Shown here in pieces: positions 39,875 through 50,179 of a DNA stretch of 64,000 bases. This DNA comes from Gillisia sp. Hel1_33_143. GTDB lineage: Bacteria > Bacteroidota > Bacteroidia > Flavobacteriales > Flavobacteriaceae. Location: positions 1,612,001 to 1,676,000 of the forward strand of contig NZ_LT629737.1 in assembly GCF_900104765.1 (NCBI RefSeq), in the 5' to 3' direction. The position numbers and the translations under genes were made by a program. Position 1 is the first letter of the stretch; each line of letters begins with the position of its first letter. The notes under the pieces are model-generated. The model made no database searches and had not been told where the DNA came from. It saw only the letters and a program-made list of their open reading frames with translations.

Positions 39875-42175
39875 TTAGACAACCTTTTCGATCCTGATTT
39901 TTACGGATTTGCTTATCGGGGTATTGCTTCTTTCAGCGAAGTGATTGAAAGGTACTAATGGGTTAGTTTCCGGAAAATATGCAGCCACATTGCCAAATGG
40001 AATTTTATATGGTAAAACTTTGAACTTATAAGCCATCCTCTTCTTATTATCATAAGTACTGGACAAGTCTACAATGTCAAATTTCTTTAAATTTCTTCTA
40101 TCCATATCGGCCTGGTTCATAAAAATAACGCGGCGCTCATTATAAACTCCACGATATCTATCATCTAGACCATAAATTGTGGTATTAAACTGGTCATGAC
40201 TTCTAATAGTCATCAGCATAAGTTCATCTTCTTGTAATTTATGGTCGGGAAGTCTGTTTATGCTAATCTGAGCCTTTCCATTGAGAAGCATGCTAAAATC
40301 TCTATGGCGAGAATTATTAGGTAGATAATAACCAAAACCTTTAGATTGTTTGCTGGTCTTTTCAAAACCTTTAGCTACCAGATCTATTTTCTCCCTTATA
40401 AGCTCATAATCTTCACCCATAGCCTTCCAAGACACGGGATGATCTTGCTTAAAGAAAGTATGCCCTAGGTTTCCAATAATTTCTGGTTCACTCATGATAT
40501 TTGAAGAGGCCGGTTTTAACACACCTTTAGATTGTCTTACGCGCCCCATGCTACTTTCCATAGTTAGAAAACGAGTATTGCCGTTCTTCTCATCTTTTTC
40601 AGACCTACCAAAAGTTGGTAATATTAATGCGGTTTTACCTGTAACCAGATGAGATCGATTTAATTTTGTACTTATTTGAACTGTTAATTTACAATTGTTC
40701 AAAGCCTCTGCAGTATAATCTGTGTCTGATGCAGCCATTAAGAAATTACCACCCAAAGCCACAAAAATACTCGCTTTCCCGGAATGCATTGCCTCCATAG
40801 ATTCTACCACATCAATTCCTTTTTTGGTTGGTGGGTTAAACCCCATGTGCTTTTTAATACGTTCATTAAAATCTTCATCTATATAGTGCATAATCCCTAC
40901 GCTGCGATCTCCTTGAACATTACTATGTCCACGAACAGGGCAGGTACCTGTATTAGGTTTTCCAATTGCACCTTTTAAAAGCAAAAGATTTACGTATTCT
41001 CTAATGGTCTCAACACCATTTTTATGTTGGGTTAAACCCATAGCCCAGCAAATAATGATCTTAGATTTTTTAGCTAATATTTCTACAGCCTGATTAATTT
41101 TTTCGTTAGATACACCAGTCATCATTAATAATTCTTCCTCATCAAAAGATTTGAGATCTTCTATCAATTCTGAATAGCCCTGTGTATAGTCATTTAAAAA
41201 TTCATGATCAAAAACAGATTCATCTAAAACATCTCTTTCAGCTAAACGTTTTAAGATGAGCTTTACTAAAGGAATATCCTGATTGATATTTACAGCTAAA
41301 TGTAAATCTGCAATGTCTTGGCCCGTACCCACCAATCCTTTTAAATTTTTAGGATTTTTGAAATTCACAAGTCCGGTTTCCTCAAGTGGATTTATTGCAA
41401 TGATGTATCCACCGTTTTCCTTACATTTTTCTAAAGCCGTTAACATTCTAGGGTGGTTGGTACCAGGATTTTGTCCTGCTATAATGATAACCTCTGCCTC
41501 GTAAAAATCTTCTAATTTTGTACTTCCTTTTCCTATTCCTAATGTTTCGTTTAATGCAACACCACTAGATTCATGGCACATATTACTGCAATCTGGCATA
41601 TTATTGGTTCCGTAAGCACGTACAAACATTCCGTATAAAAATGCTGCCTCATTACTGGAGCGACCAGAAGTGTAAAAAATTGCTTCATTTGGAGACTCAA
41701 GTTCACCTAATTCTTTAGAAATAAGATCGAATGCCCCTTGCCATGAAATAGGTTCGTAATGTATCTTTCCTTCTCTTAAAACCACCGGCTCTACTAATCT
41801 TCCAAATTTGTTTAGTTGAAAATCTGTTAATTCAGATAGTTCTTCAATGGAGTATTTCTTAAAAAATTTTGCATCTATTTGACTGTGAGTTGCTTCATCT
41901 GCCAATGCTTTTGCACCGTTCTCACAATATTCTCCAATTTTAGAAGGGTTTTCAGGATCTGGCCATGCGCAACTTGGGCAATCAAATCCATCTTGTTGGT
42001 TAATTGTAAATAGACCACGCATAGAATCTACCACGCCCATTTCTTTAAATGTATGTTTGATGGTTTCCTTTATCGCAAGTTTTCCCGCAGCATGGGTAAT
42101 AGGATCACTAAATTTTAGATCTCGAAATTCTGTAGGACCTCTATGATTTACTTTTCTATTGTTCTTATTTTCCAT
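39875..42175 (-). CDS. FdhF/YdeP-type molybdopterin oxidoreductase
   Basis: About 766 residues from the ATG at 42175 (MENKNNRKVNHRGP). It has an N-terminal Cys pair (DCPSCAWP) for an iron-sulfur site, a Mo-domain segment NMCHESSGVALNETLG, and molybdopterin-guanine-dinucleotide-binding regions typical of the formate-dehydrogenase-alpha-like YdeP family. Members transfer electrons to or from small acids; the exact substrate is not determined. A small partner gene precedes it by one base and mobA, for cofactor synthesis, is nearby. Confidence 0.85.
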   Translation of the reverse strand: MENKNNRKVNHRGPTEFRDLKFSDPITHAAGKLAIKETIKHTFKEMGVVDSMRGLFTINQQDGFDCPSCAWPDPENPSKIGEYCENGAKALADEATHSQIDAKFFKKYSIEELSELTDFQLNKFGRLVEPVVLREGKIHYEPISWQGAFDLISKELGELESPNEAIFYTSGRSSNEAAFLYGMFVRAYGTNNMPDCSNMCHESSGVALNETLGIGKGSTKLEDFYEAEVIIIAGQNPGTNHPRMLTALEKCKENGGYIIAINPLEETGLVNFKNPKNLKGLVGTGQDIADLHLAVNINQDIPLVKLILKRLAERDVLDESVFDHEFLNDYTQGYSELIEDLKSFDEEELLMMTGVSNEKINQAVEILAKKSKIIICWAMGLTQHKNGVETIREYVNLLLLKGAIGKPNTGTCPVRGHSNVQGDRSVGIMHYIDEDFNERIKKHMGFNPPTKKGIDVVESMEAMHSGKASIFVALGGNFLMAASDTDYTAEALNNCKLTVQISTKLNRSHLVTGKTALILPTFGRSEKDEKNGNTRFLTMESSMGRVRQSKGVLKPASSNIMSEPEIIGNLGHTFFKQDHPVSWKAMGEDYELIREKIDLVAKGFEKTSKQSKGFGYYLPNNSRHRDFSMLLNGKAQISINRLPDHKLQEDELMLMTIRSHDQFNTTIYGLDDRYRGVYNERRVIFMNQADMDRRNLKKFDIVDLSSTYDNKKRMAYKFKVLPYKIPFGNVAAYFPETNPLVPFNHFAERSNTPISKSVKIRIEKVV

Positions 42176-42176
42176 G

Positions 42177-42545
42177 TTAATTCGCGAGAGATTTAGGGTT
42201 AGGATAATTATTAGATTCATCTTCGCCTCGATCTTCCAGGCACGTGAAATCTTTTTCTAGTAGAATATCTATTGTTCTATTATTATTGGTTGGGGCAGTA
42301 TGGGAAAAACCAACTTTGTTGTTAAAATACCATCCTTCTATAAGTTTTTCAGGAACGTGTAAGAAGATTTTATTGTTCGTAAAATCTATGGCTAATTCTT
42401 TAACATCAGATACACCCACAGCGTAGCTAAAATCTATACTCGGGAAGTTAGTTATTTCTTCTATGTAGTTGGTTCTGCATAAAATTTCTACTTCATCTTT
42501 AGTCAATCTAAAACGCACAGAATTTCCACGAATTCTTATTTTCAT
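42177..42545 (-). CDS. Small partner of the molybdenum enzyme (122 aa)
   Basis: A soluble protein with a well-formed beta-rich core (KIRIRGNSVRFRLTKDEVEIL) and an acidic, Asn/Pro-rich tail. It is co-transcribed with the FdhF/YdeP-like gene, which starts one base after its stop. The family resembles DUF7009-type proteins that neighbour such oxidoreductases, by memory only. A chaperone or sulfur-transfer role is possible. Confidence 0.6.
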   Translation of the reverse strand: MKIRIRGNSVRFRLTKDEVEILCRTNYIEEITNFPSIDFSYAVGVSDVKELAIDFTNNKIFLHVPEKLIEGWYFNNKVGFSHTAPTNNNRTIDILLEKDFTCLEDRGEDESNNYPNPKSLAN

Positions 42546-42915
42546 TGCAACTTTCTTTAAATTAAAACTGATTTTTCATCAGCTACTCTTTAAAGTTAAA
42601 TGATTTCAGTTAAAAATTTTACAAAAGCGGTACAATTTGAGAATACTTTAATAACCTTTTAAGTATCAATAAAACTTAGCTTCTATTCAAGGTATTTTCT
42701 GAAAGGCTTTATAAGATTTTTAATTTGAAATTACAGTCTAGCTTTAAGTCACAGATAGGTATGAAATATGGAATATTTAAACGCTAATTACAATCAGGAA
42801 ATAATATGTAGCTTCTAGAAAAAGCATAAATTTATCATAGAAATTAGGTATTTTATATAACAGTATATCGGTTTTTTTAAAAAAAAATCTAGAGAAATAT
42901 ACTTACACAATATTT
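42546..42915. other. Intergenic region between divergent genes
   Basis: A 370-bp AT-rich region between the oxidoreductase operon and mobA. It should hold promoters for both directions, but I see no clear TAnnTTTG element, RNA gene or repeat. Confidence 0.5.
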
Positions 42916-43494
42916 ATGATGAGATCAGATTTAGAAGTCTTCATTTTAGCCGGAGGAAAAAGTAGAAGGATGGGTTCTGAGAAAGGGCTTGTAAATTTTC
43001 ATGGAGAACCCATGATAGCGCGTATACTAAAGGTACTTGAAGAATTAGATCTTCCAGTGCGTATTATTAGCAGTAATAGTGATTATTTAGAATTTGGAAC
43101 TCCGGTATATCAAGATCTTATTCCAGATAAGGGGCCTCTTGGAGGTTTGTATACGGCATTAGAAATATCAAGCGCTCCAAAGATCATTTTGCTTGCTTGT
43201 GATATGCCATCTATTAATATTGAAGCACTTCACAAACTTATAGAAATGTCTAATTCCGAAGAATTGATTGTAGCTACAGATGGTAAGACTATTTCTCCAT
43301 TTTTTGCATGTTATCCCAATTCTATTAAAGCCGATGTTAAAAGAGCAATATTAGAAGATAAGCTAAAGATGCTGGATTTTATTTATAATCATCCACATAA
43401 GATATTGAATTTAATAGCCGTTGGAGAAAGAGAAGTGTTGCAAAATTTGAACACTATGAAAGAATTAAACGAAGCAGAAAATAATAGTAAATAA
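42916..43494 (+). CDS. mobA: MobA molybdenum cofactor guanylyltransferase
   Basis: The N-terminal nucleotide-binding signature LAGGKSRRMGSEKG (about residues 11-24) and the metal-site segment LACDMPSIN (about 95-103) are diagnostic. MobA joins GMP to molybdopterin to make the dinucleotide cofactor used by FdhF-type enzymes. At 192 residues it is normal for the family. It is divergent from the molybdenum oxidoreductase operon it serves. Confidence 0.9.
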   Translation: MMRSDLEVFILAGGKSRRMGSEKGLVNFHGEPMIARILKVLEELDLPVRIISSNSDYLEFGTPVYQDLIPDKGPLGGLYTALEISSAPKIILLACDMPSINIEALHKLIEMSNSEELIVATDGKTISPFFACYPNSIKADVKRAILEDKLKMLDFIYNHPHKILNLIAVGEREVLQNLNTMKELNEAENNSK

Positions 43495-43544
43495 AACAGG
43501 ACAACAGAAGAAATACAGCTAATTAAGAATGCTAAATTGAAGAT

Positions 43545-44282
43545 ATGATTGTAAATACTACTAATGAGGGTTGGGAAATTTTTTCTCATTCTGCTCATGG
43601 TTTATTAGCGGGAAATATTGCAAATCATCTTGCTGAAAAATTTAAACATGAAAATTGGATTGCAACATTAACTGCTATTATTGAGCATGATGATAGGCAA
43701 TTAAATTTTGAAGAAAAGAATTATCTTACTGAAATAGGCACTCCTTTAGATTTTCTTGATGAGCACAGAACAACCCATGATATTTTGAGTAGGTCTCAAA
43801 GACTTTTAGATGAAGCACAGAAAAAGTCTACGTGGGTAGCAATATTTATTATGCATCATCTACAATTTATATATAGTGAGGATGCTAAAGAGAGCAAAAG
43901 GGTTTCTAAGTTCTTGTCCAATCTGGAAGCAAAGAAAAAGAACTTTATGAGCAACTATAAACTAAGTTCTAGTGATGTAGATAGTATATATCAAATCATG
44001 GTTTTTGCAGATAGGTGCTCATTAATAATGTGTCAGAACGGAATACCATCTCTAGGTAGAAAGTTAGAAATAAATACTAGTATTGGGGGTAAAACCTATT
44101 TTATAATGCAAAATGAAGCTGAGCAAGTTAGGATTGAACCATGGATTTTTGAACCCTCAGAATTTAAAATTACCTGCGAATATAAACTATTAGAAAAAAG
44201 TTCTTTTTCTAGTAATAAGCAATTTGAAACCGAATTAGAAAAGTCTTCTATAAGAATTAAAGAGTGGACACTTAAAAAATAA
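43545..44282 (+). CDS. DUF3891-type protein (245 aa)
   Basis: HSAHGLLAGNIANHL and IIEHDDRQ near the N-terminus, with later HH residues, resemble the HD-like metal-site pattern of DUF3891. The biochemical role is unknown. It lies 50 bp after mobA and upstream of ku, and may be cotranscribed with mobA. Confidence 0.65.
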   Translation: MIVNTTNEGWEIFSHSAHGLLAGNIANHLAEKFKHENWIATLTAIIEHDDRQLNFEEKNYLTEIGTPLDFLDEHRTTHDILSRSQRLLDEAQKKSTWVAIFIMHHLQFIYSEDAKESKRVSKFLSNLEAKKKNFMSNYKLSSSDVDSIYQIMVFADRCSLIMCQNGIPSLGRKLEINTSIGGKTYFIMQNEAEQVRIEPWIFEPSEFKITCEYKLLEKSSFSSNKQFETELEKSSIRIKEWTLKK

Positions 44283-44416
44283 TTTGCGTACTTAAGAACA
44301 ATTTCACATCTACACGTAATTTAAAGTTAAATCTATTTTATAGCATTTCGCTCTGAATGAAATGGAGTAATTTTTAATTTTGAAATGTTAAAATTTAATA
44401 ACTAAACATCATTAAT

Positions 44417-45190
44417 ATGAGATCTGTTTGGAATGGAAGTATTGGGTTTGGATTGGTATCAATTCCGGTAAAATTATATTCAGCTTCAGAGGAGCGGGGG
44501 CTAGATCTAGACATGTTGGACGTTCATGATGAGGCTCATATAAAATATAAGCGTGTAAATGAAAAAACCGGAAAAGAGGTAAAATGGAAAGATATTGTAA
44601 AGGGCTATAAGTTAGATGATAAGTATGTTATTCTAGAGGACGAAGATTTTGACAATGCGAATATCAAAAAGAGTAAGACCATAGATATAGAGTCTTTTGT
44701 AGAGGAGACAGAAGTTGCAGATGTGCTTTTTAAAAAACCTTATTTTATTGAACCTCAAAAGGAGAGTGGGAAATCCTACAATTTACTTCGTAATGCTTTA
44801 AAGAAAACGGGTAAATTAGGAGTCGCAACTTTTGTGATGCGTCAAAAAGAGAACCTATGTCTTATAGGGGTTTATAAAGACGTTTTGGTGTTGCATGTAA
44901 TAAGATTTTCTCATGAGATAAGAGATGCTGAAGAGCTTAAGATACCTAAAACAAAGGTACTTAAGAAAGAAGCCGAGATGGCAGAGTCTTTAATAGAACA
45001 ATACACAGAAAAGTTCGACTTTAAAAAATACAAAGATGTGTATAATACGCAGTTATTAAAGATCATCAAACAAAAGTCTAAAGGCAAAAAGAGCAAAATA
45101 GATAAAGTAGAAGATACGCCTACAGCAGCTAAAGATCTAATGGCTCAATTAAAGGCTAGTCTTGAGCGTAAAAATTCCAAAGCATCTTAA
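44417..45190 (+). CDS. ku: Ku DNA end-binding protein
   Basis: Opening RSVWNGSIGFGLVSIPVKLYSA is the typical bacterial Ku start, with the bridge-region segment FVMRQKENLCLIGVYKDVLVLH and a Lys-rich C-terminal tail. Ku homodimers bind double-strand ends and recruit LigD. At 257 residues it has the normal bacterial length. The ligD gene starts within two bases of its stop. Confidence 0.95.
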   Translation: MRSVWNGSIGFGLVSIPVKLYSASEERGLDLDMLDVHDEAHIKYKRVNEKTGKEVKWKDIVKGYKLDDKYVILEDEDFDNANIKKSKTIDIESFVEETEVADVLFKKPYFIEPQKESGKSYNLLRNALKKTGKLGVATFVMRQKENLCLIGVYKDVLVLHVIRFSHEIRDAEELKIPKTKVLKKEAEMAESLIEQYTEKFDFKKYKDVYNTQLLKIIKQKSKGKKSKIDKVEDTPTAAKDLMAQLKASLERKNSKAS

Positions 45191-45191
45191 C

Positions 45192-47633
45192 GTGGGCCTC
45201 GATAAATATAATAATAAGAGAGACTTTAAAAATACCCGAGAACCCGAAGGAAGATTAGATAATTCAAATTTAAATAGATTTGTAGTGCAGCGTCATGAGG
45301 CGAGTTCTTTGCATTACGATGTGCGTTTAGAAATGGGTGGTGCCCTTAAAAGTTGGGCGGTGCCAAAAGGGCCTTCGATGAATCCAGAAGATAAGAGACT
45401 TGCTGTAGCAACAGAAGATCATCCTGTTGAATATCTCACTTTTGAAGGTGTTATTCCTAAAGGTAATTATGGAGCAGGGTCTATGAGTATTTGGGATGAA
45501 GGAACTTACAGCACAAAATCTGATGCACTAGAAGAATATGAAGCTGGAAAATTGAATGTTCATTTTTCTGGACGAAAGCTGAAAGGATTATTTTCTTTAG
45601 TGAAAACCTCCTATCAGGGTAAAGAAAATCATTGGTTATTAATAAAAACATCGGATGCTTATTCCTTAGTACAGACTTATGATGCAGAGATATATAAAGA
45701 GGAGCTCAGTCTGGATCATAACTTATCTCAAAGAACTTCCCTTTTAGATAGTACTATCAAACCAATGTTAGCAGCACCGGGTTTGGAGGTTTTTAATAGC
45801 CCAGATTGGATCTATGAAATTAAATATGATGGTTACAGGGTTATCGCACATATACATGAAGGTGAAGTTTTATTGCAATCAAGAAATGGGATTTTACTTA
45901 ATAATAAATTTCCAGAAGTAGTAGACGAGCTAAAGAGTTATATGCATAATTCGGTTTTAGATGGTGAGGTTATATTTGTAGATAATAATGGAATTCCTCA
46001 ATTTCAGGAGTTACAAAATTATCCAGAAACTACTAAAAAAGGAACTTTGCAGTTTATGGTTTTTGATTTGCTATACCTTAACGGACATAATACAATACAT
46101 CTACCTTTAATAGATAGAAAATCTTTATTAAAAGATCTTATTGCTGAAAGTAATACAATTGTTTATTGTGAACATATCTCGGGCATGGGCAAGGCTTTGT
46201 ATAATAGAGCTGTAGATCTTGGAATGGAGGGCATTATTGCGAAAAAAGCAAGTTCTACCTATGAACCTGGTTATAGAAGTGAAGATTGGTTGAAAATAAA
46301 ACCAACAAAAAGTAGTGAGGCTATAATATGCGGTTATACAGTTTCAGACAAAAATAATAGAGCTTTTGGATCTCTAATTCTTGGGATGGTTAATGATGAA
46401 AAATTGGTTTACGTAGGGAATTGCGGAACTGGTTTTTCTGATAAAAATTTACAAGAAATTAAAAGTAAATTAGATCCTTACATAGTAAAAGAACATCCAT
46501 TTGAAACTAGCCCTAATTTAAAAGGAAGAAATGCCATTTGGGTAAAACCAGTTCTTATTGGTGAGATCACTTTTTCAGAATGGACCAAAGATCACAAATT
46601 GCGGCATCCGGTTTTTAAAGGTTTGAGGCAAGATAAGGAACTTCCAGATACAATTATAGCTCCATCAATTCTGAAAGAATCAGGAACTTATTATTCACCA
46701 GACTCAAAAATAAATGCTAGTGATGAGAATGTCTTAACACTTAATGGAGTTCATGTTCCTATCTCAAATTTAGAAAAAGTTTATTGGCCAGAAAGCGGCT
46801 TACTAAAATATGATCTAATAGATTATTATCTTCAAATAGAAGAATACATAGTTCCTTATTTAAAAAACCGGCCTCAAAATTTACACAGACATCCCAATGG
46901 AATAGCAAAGCCAGGTTTTTATCAGAAAGATAATGAATATCTACCAAGATGGATAGCTACAGAAAAGATAGAGTCTAGAGCTGCAAAGAAGACAATAGAA
47001 TATCTTTTATGTCAAAATGAGGCAAGTTTATTATATATGGCCAATTTAGGGTGTATTGAGATCAACCCGTGGCATTCTACCATTCAGCATTTAAATAATC
47101 CAGATTATTGCATTATAGATCTAGATCCTTCAGAAAAAAATTCTTTTCAGGAAGTATTAGAGACTACACGTGTAGCAGGATCAATATTGCAACAAGCAGA
47201 GATCCCAGCTTTTTATAAAACTTCAGGATCTAGTGGTATGCACATTTATATACCATTAGGTGCTCAATATACGTATGGAGAATCTGTGAATTTTGCGAAA
47301 CTCATTTGCATTTATATTCAGGAGCAGCTTCCTTTACTAACAACGTTAGAGCGTAGTTTGAGAAAGCGCGGACCAAAAATATACTTAGATTATCTACAAA
47401 ATAGAAAGGGACAGACCATAGTAGCACCATATAGTGCAAGACCAAAGCCGGGAGCTACCGTTTCTGCACCTGTAACCTGGCAAGAAGTAGAAGCCGGATT
47501 TAATATTATAGATTTTCACATCAAAAATATGCCTCAACGTTTAGCGCAAAAAGGAGATCTATTTAAAAATCTGTTAACAGAATCATTAGATATGGGAACG
47601 GCTTTAATAAAATTAGATGGCATATTTAATTAA
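45192..47633 (+). CDS. ligD: LigD multi-domain NHEJ ligase
   Basis: Starting at GTG 45192 (GLDKYNNKRDF), which begins the conserved N-terminus; an upstream TTG is rejected. Domain order: 3'-phosphoesterase (about 20-160, with RHEASSLHYDVRLE), ATP-dependent ligase (about 195-500, catalytic Lys211 in EIKYDGYR) and archaeo-eukaryotic-primase-type polymerase (about 520-800, with HRHPNGI and DLDPSEK). The single protein can trim, fill and seal broken ends with Ku. Confidence 0.93.
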   Translation: MGLDKYNNKRDFKNTREPEGRLDNSNLNRFVVQRHEASSLHYDVRLEMGGALKSWAVPKGPSMNPEDKRLAVATEDHPVEYLTFEGVIPKGNYGAGSMSIWDEGTYSTKSDALEEYEAGKLNVHFSGRKLKGLFSLVKTSYQGKENHWLLIKTSDAYSLVQTYDAEIYKEELSLDHNLSQRTSLLDSTIKPMLAAPGLEVFNSPDWIYEIKYDGYRVIAHIHEGEVLLQSRNGILLNNKFPEVVDELKSYMHNSVLDGEVIFVDNNGIPQFQELQNYPETTKKGTLQFMVFDLLYLNGHNTIHLPLIDRKSLLKDLIAESNTIVYCEHISGMGKALYNRAVDLGMEGIIAKKASSTYEPGYRSEDWLKIKPTKSSEAIICGYTVSDKNNRAFGSLILGMVNDEKLVYVGNCGTGFSDKNLQEIKSKLDPYIVKEHPFETSPNLKGRNAIWVKPVLIGEITFSEWTKDHKLRHPVFKGLRQDKELPDTIIAPSILKESGTYYSPDSKINASDENVLTLNGVHVPISNLEKVYWPESGLLKYDLIDYYLQIEEYIVPYLKNRPQNLHRHPNGIAKPGFYQKDNEYLPRWIATEKIESRAAKKTIEYLLCQNEASLLYMANLGCIEINPWHSTIQHLNNPDYCIIDLDPSEKNSFQEVLETTRVAGSILQQAEIPAFYKTSGSSGMHIYIPLGAQYTYGESVNFAKLICIYIQEQLPLLTTLERSLRKRGPKIYLDYLQNRKGQTIVAPYSARPKPGATVSAPVTWQEVEAGFNIIDFHIKNMPQRLAQKGDLFKNLLTESLDMGTALIKLDGIFN

Positions 47634-48193
47634 AGATTTTTAAAAGTATAAGGCGGAAACTTATATCGGTTGAAGCTGTAGTTTGAGAATATCTATTTTG
47701 AAACTACTATGGCTTAGAAGCAACGGAAGAAAATAATGCCGACAAGTTTCCAACAAATAAGCCCTACCCAATTTGTCTTTCACCAGCCGGCACCTTTTCA
47801 TTTTACAAAATAACTTGCACGATTAGTGAAAGTTTATAATCAAATTCAAGCTTAAAGTAAAGATGTTTCACATCTCTATGAACTAAAAACAGAATCTTTT
47901 TTTTACAAAATGGTTATACATTGCTCATATTGAATGAGTAACAATATATGATGTAATTAGCAGGACAAAAGGTAGGGTTCTTCCTAGGGCGAAAATAAGC
48001 AAAAACAGATAATCTTTGTTAGAAAAATGAGAATTTTGTATAATTTTAATTGATTATGATAGTAATTTCATTTTTAAAACCTTTAGCATTGGTTATTGAA
48101 TTGTTCTGATTTGTAACATCATAAAAACAAAAAAAAGGTCATGAAAATGATTTCATGACCTTGAGGATATAATGTAAAATTACTTTATTGAGG
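47634..48193. other. Intergenic region
   Basis: About 560 bp of AT-rich DNA after ligD and before the terminator of the oxidoreductase gene. No open frame above noise, RNA gene or repeat was recognised, apart from the hairpin at 48135-48162. Confidence 0.5.
48135..48162 (-). terminator. Terminator of the flavin reductase gene
   Basis: AAGGTCATGAAA and TTTCATGACCTT form a 12-bp perfect stem with a 4-base loop, preceded by an A run that becomes the U tract for leftward transcripts. Confidence 0.88.
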
Positions 48194-49273
48194 CTAATTT
48201 CTTTTAGCTCGTTTATATTGATTTGGCCATTCTAAATCCATTTTCAATTCTTTAGCAGCTTCTAATGGGAAATAGGGAGTTCTCAAAAATTCTCTAGCCA
48301 TTAAAATAAGATCTGCCTTCTTGTTTTCTAATATTTCTTCTGCTTGCTGAGGTTCAACAATTAATCCTACGGCGCCTGTAAGAATATTGGCTTCACGTTT
48401 AATTCTTTCTGCAAAACCAACTTGATATCCTTTTTCAGCAGGAATTACAGCATCTGGTATCAATCCTCCAGAAGAACAATCTATAAGATCTACACCTTCT
48501 TCTTTTAAGAGCTTAGATAATTTTACAGATTCTTCAATGTTCCATCCGCCATCTGCCCAATCTGTAGCAGAAATTCTAACAAATAAGGGGAGTTCTTTTG
48601 GCCATACTTTTCTTATTTCTTTGGTAACTTCTAATACCAATCTACTTCTGTTCTCAAAAGATCCTCCATATTCGTCGGTTCTTTTATTGCTTAATGGTGA
48701 TAAAAATTCATGTAATAAATATCCATGAGCAGCATGGATCTCAACCACTTTAAATCCTGCTTTATAAGATCTCTCTGCAGCTTCTTTGAAATCTGATATT
48801 ACTTTATTTATTCCTTTTTTATCTAACTCTATTGGAGCAGGATCATTTTCATTAAAAGGAACGGCACTAGGTGCTACAGTTTCCCATCCACCATTTTCTG
48901 GTTGTACTCTGTTACCACCTTCCCAAGGGGGAGCACAAGAGGCCTTTCTTCCAGCATGCGCTAGTTGAATCCCAATTTGTGTGCCTTGAGCTTCTACAAA
49001 ATCTACAATTTCTGCAAGTCGTTCCATATGTTCATCTTTCCAGATTCCCATATCTCTTGGAGTAATTCTTCCTTCAGGAGAGATTGATGCTGCTTCGGTA
49101 AGTATAAGACCGGCACCTCCCACAGCTCGGCTACCTAAATGTACCAAATGCCAGTTATTACTAAATCCATCTTCGCTACTATACATACACATTGGTGAAA
49201 CGGTAAGTCTATTTTTTATATGTAGATCTCCAATTTGGATTGGAGAGAATAATGCAGGTTCTTTTGTACTCAT
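48194..49273 (-). CDS. Old yellow enzyme NADPH dehydrogenase (NamA/YqjM type)
   Basis: 359 residues of an FMN-binding TIM barrel. The opening LFSPIQIGDLHIKNRLTVSPMCMYSS carries the YqjM-type Cys29. The substrate-site His pair is in EIHAAHGYLLHEFLSP, and the FMN-phosphate region (ILMAREFLRTPYF) is near the C-terminus. The enzyme reduces activated double bonds using NAD(P)H. Monocistronic with a strong terminator. Confidence 0.9.
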   Translation of the reverse strand: MSTKEPALFSPIQIGDLHIKNRLTVSPMCMYSSEDGFSNNWHLVHLGSRAVGGAGLILTEAASISPEGRITPRDMGIWKDEHMERLAEIVDFVEAQGTQIGIQLAHAGRKASCAPPWEGGNRVQPENGGWETVAPSAVPFNENDPAPIELDKKGINKVISDFKEAAERSYKAGFKVVEIHAAHGYLLHEFLSPLSNKRTDEYGGSFENRSRLVLEVTKEIRKVWPKELPLFVRISATDWADGGWNIEESVKLSKLLKEEGVDLIDCSSGGLIPDAVIPAEKGYQVGFAERIKREANILTGAVGLIVEPQQAEEILENKKADLILMAREFLRTPYFPLEAAKELKMDLEWPNQYKRAKRN

Positions 49274-49395
49274 AATGTCTTATATATTTTGAATTTAACT
49301 GAATTTTGATGTCATTTTAGTCGTAGAGGAGTAGGTACATTACTATATCAAACTATAAAATTGCCATAAAATATATGATTATACAAGATTGAAAA

Positions 49396-50073
49396 TTATT
49401 GTATCACAAAATCAAAATACGTGTTTGGAAATGGCTCCCCTCGTAATGTAAAATGCCACCACTCTTCAGAATAAGATCTAAATCCATTTCTGCTCATCAC
49501 CAATTTTAAAAGTTCTCTGTTCTTATGTTGTTTTGCTGTAATACTGGTGGTATACAAATGGGAAACTTCTCCAAAGAAATCATAAGTTCCACCCATGTCT
49601 AGTTCTTCCAAGGTATTAGCATCAATAATTGTTAAGTCTATTGTAGAACCCCTGGAATGACCAGATCTTGTAGCAATATACCCTAGATTAAAAAGGTTGC
49701 GTTTGTCTTGCTCTGGATAGAACTCCTCTTTACCTATTGTATCTTCCGGTTTTTTTGCCCATTCTATAAAATAATTTACAGCTCGTTGAGGGCGATAGGC
49801 ATCAAATATCTTTAAACACAACCCTCGAGCTTCTAATTCTAATTGTACGTTTTTTAGCGCTTCTGCAGCTTGTTTTGTAAGAATAACTTCAGCTTCATTA
49901 TATCCAGGAAGAGGTCTTCCAACAAAATTATGAGTACCTGCATATCTTAGATCTACCTGAATATCTGGAATAACCTGCTTTACTTTTACAAATTCTTTTG
50001 GTACAGCATTTTCATTGCAAATCTGCAGATTTGTTATGGTGAAGAGAGAAATCAGAAAAACAATATGCTTCAT
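49396..50073 (-). CDS. VanX-like D-alanyl-D-alanine dipeptidase
   Basis: A signal peptide, then an M15D peptidase with zinc ligands His139 and Asp146 in SGHSRGSTIDLT and His207 in EEWWHF, and Arg/Glu residues around YRPQRAVNYF. It hydrolyses D-Ala-D-Ala, probably for periplasmic peptidoglycan-peptide recycling; vancomycin resistance genes are not adjacent. 225 residues is normal. Confidence 0.88.
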   Translation of the reverse strand: MKHIVFLISLFTITNLQICNENAVPKEFVKVKQVIPDIQVDLRYAGTHNFVGRPLPGYNEAEVILTKQAAEALKNVQLELEARGLCLKIFDAYRPQRAVNYFIEWAKKPEDTIGKEEFYPEQDKRNLFNLGYIATRSGHSRGSTIDLTIIDANTLEELDMGGTYDFFGEVSHLYTTSITAKQHKNRELLKLVMSRNGFRSYSEEWWHFTLRGEPFPNTYFDFVIQ

Positions 50074-50179
50074 TTATAGCTTCAATTTTTTGGAAAGTTA
50101 ATTAAAAAATGCGCTTTAGAGGGGGGTATCTTTTTAAGATATCAGATGCTTTACATATCTTGAGGCTTAAAAAAAATTT

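Noticed and set aside
45162-45191. TTG start of ligD inside ku
   Set aside because: The conserved LigD N-terminus begins at the GTG at 45192.
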